From Catonella morbi ATCC 51271 (GTDB lineage: Bacteria; Bacillota; Clostridia; Lachnospirales; Lachnospiraceae): DNA of 64,000 bases. How positions within the stretch are numbered: position 1 is the stretch's first letter; each line of letters begins with the position of its first letter. The notes under the pieces were generated by a model. It worked only from the letters and a program-made list of their open reading frames with translations, was not told the origin of the DNA and searched no databases. The stretch spans positions 665,606-729,605 of the forward strand of contig NZ_KI535367.1 in the NCBI RefSeq assembly GCF_000160035.2, written 5' to 3'. Below, in pieces: positions 60,832 through 64,000 of the stretch. The translations under genes and the position numbers were made by a program.

Positions 60832-61515
60832 TTACTCTTCAGTTATCCTGTCAAAGAGTATTTCCTGTTTTTCTTTATAATGATGTGCCTCTTCAAGCAT
60901 CATATCCTTAACCTTCATAAGCCTTATCTGAGTACTTCTTTCGTTCTCGTCAAGCTTCATGGTTATCATTTTTATATTAGCCTGTAAGGTAGGTATCATA
61001 ACGTATTCAAGAGCATTAACACGTCTTCTGGTCTTTTCAATTTCAGCAGCCATAAGCGAGCAGGACTTCTCTACCTCTGCGAGGGTGATAAGATCCTTCT
61101 GAATACTTGAAAGAGAGAGAACGGCAGTGTCAAGGTCGCTTGAAGTAAAGGCAAAACCGTACGAGTAGATATCTCCTTCATCACCGGTTCTGGCCTTTGT
61201 TTCAAATTGAGGTATATTAACACTCATTACATTACGGGTGCTTACCTCAACTGTCAGCTCCTGTTTAGGTGCCATAAAGGCAACTCTTACAGTCTCATCT
61301 GACATGGTAGAGCGGGCTATAACAAAGTTCTTATTTGCATTCTTAAGGTCTTCTTCAACCTTTTCACGCAGAGCTTTGTTTTTTCTGACAAGGTCAAGGA
61401 ACTCACGCATAAGCTCATCACGCTTGTCCTTAAGGAGTTTATGCCCTCTGGTAGCGGTAATGAGTTTACCTTTAAGCCTCGTCAGCTCCATTCTTGTTGC
61501 ATTAACAGTTGCCAA
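60832..61515 (-). CDS. atpD: V-type ATPase subunit D
   Basis: A 227-residue coiled-coil protein, the central rotor stalk of V/A-type ATPases. The start is TTG at 61515 (ATVNATRMELTRLKGKL) directly below GGGAGGTGAAAA. Long N- and C-terminal helices form an antiparallel coiled coil, as in the family. It is the last gene of the operon seen here, 33 bp after atpB. Confidence 0.93.
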   Translation of the reverse strand: MATVNATRMELTRLKGKLITATRGHKLLKDKRDELMREFLDLVRKNKALREKVEEDLKNANKNFVIARSTMSDETVRVAFMAPKQELTVEVSTRNVMSVNIPQFETKARTGDEGDIYSYGFAFTSSDLDTAVLSLSSIQKDLITLAEVEKSCSLMAAEIEKTRRRVNALEYVMIPTLQANIKMITMKLDENERSTQIRLMKVKDMMLEEAHHYKEKQEILFDRITEE

Positions 61516-61548
61516 ATTTTCACCTCCCTTGATAATTATATTGATGGA

Positions 61549-62922
61549 TTACTTTTTATCGTAGTACTTATCAAGGTATTCATCTCTGATTCTCTTCAGC
61601 TCACTTCTAGGAAGGATTCTGAGGAGATCCCAGCCGATGTTTAAGGTTTCTTCAATGCTTCTGTCTGTTCTGAAGCCCTGTGATACATATACAGCTTCAA
61701 ATTCATCCGCAAACTTAGCATAGAGCTTGTCTATATCTGAAAGAGCTGCCTCACCGAGGATGACCATAAGCTCCTTAGCATCCTTACCACGAGCATAAGC
61801 TGAGAAAAGCTGGTTCATGGTATTTGCATGGTCTGCTCTGGTCTTGCCCTCACCTATACCCTTATCCTTAAGACGGGAAAGGGAAGGGAGAACGTTGATA
61901 GGTGGCTCAATCTTCTTACGGTAAAGATCACGTGAAAGAATAATCTGTCCCTCTGTAATATATCCTGTAAGGTCAGGAATAGGGTGAGTCTTGTCATCCT
62001 CAGGCATGGTAAGAATAGGAATCATAGTGATAGATCCGTTCTTTCCGTTCTGACGACCTGCACGCTCATACATAGTAGCAAGGTCAGTATACATGTAGCC
62101 GGGATATCCACGACGTCCCGGAACTTCCTTACGAGCTGCTGATATCTCACGAAGAGCATCCGCATAGTTTGTAATATCTGTAAGGATAACAAGTACGTGC
62201 ATTCCCTTTTCAAAAGCAAGGAACTCAGCTGTGGTAAGTGCCATCTTAGGAGTAGCAATACGCTCTACAGCAGGATCGTTTGCAAGGTTCATAAAGAGAA
62301 CTGCTCTGTCTATAGCTCCTGTCTCCTTGAAGGACTCTACGAAGTAGTTAGACTCTTCAAAGGTAATACCCATAGCAGCAAATACAACCGCAAATGGCTC
62401 GTCTGTTCCTACAACCTTTGCCTGACGTGCAATCTGTGCAGCAAGTTCAGCATGTGGAAGACCTGAACCAGAGAAAATAGGGAGCTTCTGTCCACGAACA
62501 AGGGTATTAAGACCGTCAATAGCGGATACACCTGTCTGAATGAACTCCTCAGGGTAGCTTCTTGCAGCAGGATTCATAGGAAGACCTGCCACATCACGTC
62601 TTTCCTCAGGAAGGATTTCCGGACCGCCGTCAATAGGACGACCAAGACCGTCAAAGACACGAGAGAGCATATCTTCAGACACACCAATCTCCATGCTTCT
62701 TCCGAGGAAACGTACCTTTGAGCTTTCAAGGTTGATACCTGTTGAGGACTCAAAAAGCTGTACAAGAGCATTACCGTCATCTATTTCAAGTACTCTACAT
62801 CTACGTCTGCTACCGTCAGCAAGCTCGATTTCACCGAGTTCATCGTATGCGACATCAGTTACGCCGCGTACGAGCATAAGAGGACCGGCAACCTCTTGTA
62901 TTGTTCTATATTCTTTTGCCAT
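61549..62922 (-). CDS. atpB: V-type ATPase subunit B
   Basis: A 457-residue non-catalytic nucleotide-binding subunit of the V/A-type ATPase head. It has [21 protein letters not shown] in place of a true P-loop, as expected for B subunits, plus [21 protein letters not shown] and the C-terminal helical domain. Its ATG overlaps the atpA stop (TAATG). The enzyme either pumps H+ or Na+ outward at the cost of ATP or works in reverse. Confidence 0.96.
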   Translation of the reverse strand: MAKEYRTIQEVAGPLMLVRGVTDVAYDELGEIELADGSRRRCRVLEIDDGNALVQLFESSTGINLESSKVRFLGRSMEIGVSEDMLSRVFDGLGRPIDGGPEILPEERRDVAGLPMNPAARSYPEEFIQTGVSAIDGLNTLVRGQKLPIFSGSGLPHAELAAQIARQAKVVGTDEPFAVVFAAMGITFEESNYFVESFKETGAIDRAVLFMNLANDPAVERIATPKMALTTAEFLAFEKGMHVLVILTDITNYADALREISAARKEVPGRRGYPGYMYTDLATMYERAGRQNGKNGSITMIPILTMPEDDKTHPIPDLTGYITEGQIILSRDLYRKKIEPPINVLPSLSRLKDKGIGEGKTRADHANTMNQLFSAYARGKDAKELMVILGEAALSDIDKLYAKFADEFEAVYVSQGFRTDRSIEETLNIGWDLLRILPRSELKRIRDEYLDKYYDKK

Positions 62923-64000
62923 TAGAAGTCTACCTCCTGTGCAACATCATCTGCTTCTTTAGCAAGGGCTGCCTCGATTTCCTTAAATCTTGCATCAACC
63001 TTGTCCTCAGCAGTATATTTAAAACGACCGATAGGCTCACGAACTTCCATAGCTATAAGCTTATTGATATTTGCACCCTTATCAAGAGCCTCAAGACAAA
63101 TATCATAGAAAGTAAGTATAAGTTTCATAAGCATAAACTGTTTATGAAGAGAAGTATAAGTATCTTCCTCCATAAATGCGTTCTGCTGGAGTAAATCCTC
63201 TCTTACAGATCTTGCAACTTCCATCTTAAGACGGTCAGGAGCTGAAAGAGCATCTTCACCAACGAGCTGAACCATTTCCTTGAGTGCTGACTCATCCTGA
63301 AGGATAGCCATTACTCTGTTCTTATATGGAACCCAGTCCTCACTGATATTTTTAGCAAACCAAGGATCCATTGTATTATAAAGAGAATAACTTTCAAGCC
63401 AGTTGATAGCAGGGAAGTGACGCTGATAAGCAAGGTTGGCATCAAGTCTCCAGAATACCTTTACAATACGAAGCGTAGCTTGTGTAACCGGCTCAGATAT
63501 ATCACCGCCGGCAGGGGAAACCGCACCGATAACTGAAAGGCTTCCTTCTTTATCTTCTTCGCCAAGTACCTTAACTCTACCTGCACGCTCATAGAACTGT
63601 GCAAGACGTGAACCAAGGTAAGCAGGGTAGCCTTCTTCACCCGGCATTTCCTCAAGACGACCTGACATCTCACGAAGAGCCTCTGCCCAGCGGGAAGTAG
63701 AGTCAGCCATCAGAGCTACTGAATATCCCATATCTCTGAAGTACTCAGCTATGGTAATACCTGTATATACACTTGCCTCACGAGCCGCAACCGGCATATC
63801 TGAGGTATTTGCAATAAGTACTGTTCTTTCCATAAGAGAGTGACCTGTCTTAGGATCGATAAGCTCAGGGAACTCGTTAAGAACGTCTGTCATCTCATTT
63901 CCACGCTCACCGCAACCGATATAAACCACGATGTCAGCCTCTGCCCACTTAGCAAGCTGATGCTGAACGACAGTCTTACCTGAACCGAAAGGTCCCGGAA
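62922..64000 (-). CDS. atpA: V-type ATPase catalytic subunit A (5' end outside window)
   Basis: The frame is open to the right edge; about 358 C-terminal residues are visible. The first visible part is the P-loop [10 protein letters not shown], followed by the Walker B region [40 protein letters not shown]-like sequence, then the C-terminal helical bundle. It is the ATP-hydrolysing subunit of the head. Genes for the other subunits (E, I, K, C, F in typical order) would lie further right, upstream in the operon. Confidence 0.95.
   Translation of the reverse strand, partial: PGPFGSGKTVVQHQLAKWAEADIVVYIGCGERGNEMTDVLNEFPELIDPKTGHSLMERTVLIANTSDMPVAAREASVYTGITIAEYFRDMGYSVALMADSTSRWAEALREMSGRLEEMPGEEGYPAYLGSRLAQFYERAGRVKVLGEEDKEGSLSVIGAVSPAGGDISEPVTQATLRIVKVFWRLDANLAYQRHFPAINWLESYSLYNTMDPWFAKNISEDWVPYKNRVMAILQDESALKEMVQLVGEDALSAPDRLKMEVARSVREDLLQQNAFMEEDTYTSLHKQFMLMKLILTFYDICLEALDKGANINKLIAMEVREPIGRFKYTAEDKVDARFKEIEAALAKEADDVAQEVDF

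Noticed and set aside
1-64000. CRISPR arrays, tRNA and rRNA genes
   Set aside because: No regularly spaced short repeats and no recognisable tRNA or rRNA sequences were found by reading; a tRNAscan and CRISPR finder run would be needed to exclude them fully.

Overview
The window looks like chromosomal DNA of a low-GC, Gram-positive anaerobe, most likely a Lachnospiraceae (Clostridia). This is inferred from gene content, not from a database search: a block of hprK, a ROK glucokinase, murB, rapZ, whiA, dnaE, pfkA and dapA; a V-type ATPase; strong AGGAGG ribosome-binding sites with frequent TAATG and ATGA stop/start overlaps; DUF3791-like small proteins; and Rpn/PD-(D/E)XK 'transposase' nucleases. 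I see no rRNA, tRNA or CRISPR array.

Layout. 1-6300 (minus): a type I restriction-modification locus with hsdM, two hsdS genes, a tyrosine recombinase, a DUF1016 nuclease-like gene and a Phd antitoxin with a decapitated Doc toxin. Two 174-bp direct repeats bracket one specificity cassette. A compact predicted small RNA lies on the opposite strand between hsdM and hsdS. 6597-10916 (minus): a NitT/TauT-type ABC importer. 11081-13195: an IS1634-like element with a frameshifted transposase. 13339-18877 (plus): metQ-metN-metI, a DAHP synthase, ApbE and a small membrane protein. 19084-23704 (minus): an Rpn-like nuclease and a two-gene ABC exporter. 23933-29931 (plus): diguanylate cyclase, glycogen phosphorylase, 4-alpha-glucanotransferase. 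30201-35290 (plus): nuclease, DUF1292 protein, gltX, UvrD-like helicase. 35430-36158: a HipB antitoxin under a near-perfect palindrome with a truncated HipA. 36262-42122: a pseudoknotted RNA candidate, a shikimate-kinase-like protein, two small proteins and a dlt-like operon (adenylation enzyme, carrier protein, MBOAT, SGNH protein). 42153-52739: housekeeping block. 53754-59990: a triplicated accessory module. 59979-60814: an IS256-family relic. 60832-64000 (minus): V-type ATPase subunits D, B and A.

The most novel part is 53.7-60.0 kb. Each module starts with a conserved ~215-nt leader that carries a 19-codon ORF (RFCSIRAP invariant in all copies) and several hairpins. It is followed by a ~308-residue propeller-like cytoplasmic protein and then, convergently and separated by a strong bidirectional terminator, a ~510-residue secreted protein with a mosaic sequence and a 5'-UTR stem that covaries between copies. 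The third module is cut after 46 codons by an IS256 relic. I cannot assign a function; a distant resemblance of the propeller-like protein to helveticin-J bacteriocins is only a hypothesis.

Two themes recur. Both toxin-antitoxin loci keep an intact antitoxin and operator or promoter but have lost the N-terminal part of the toxin. Several families of palindromic intergenic repeats sit just upstream of metabolic genes.
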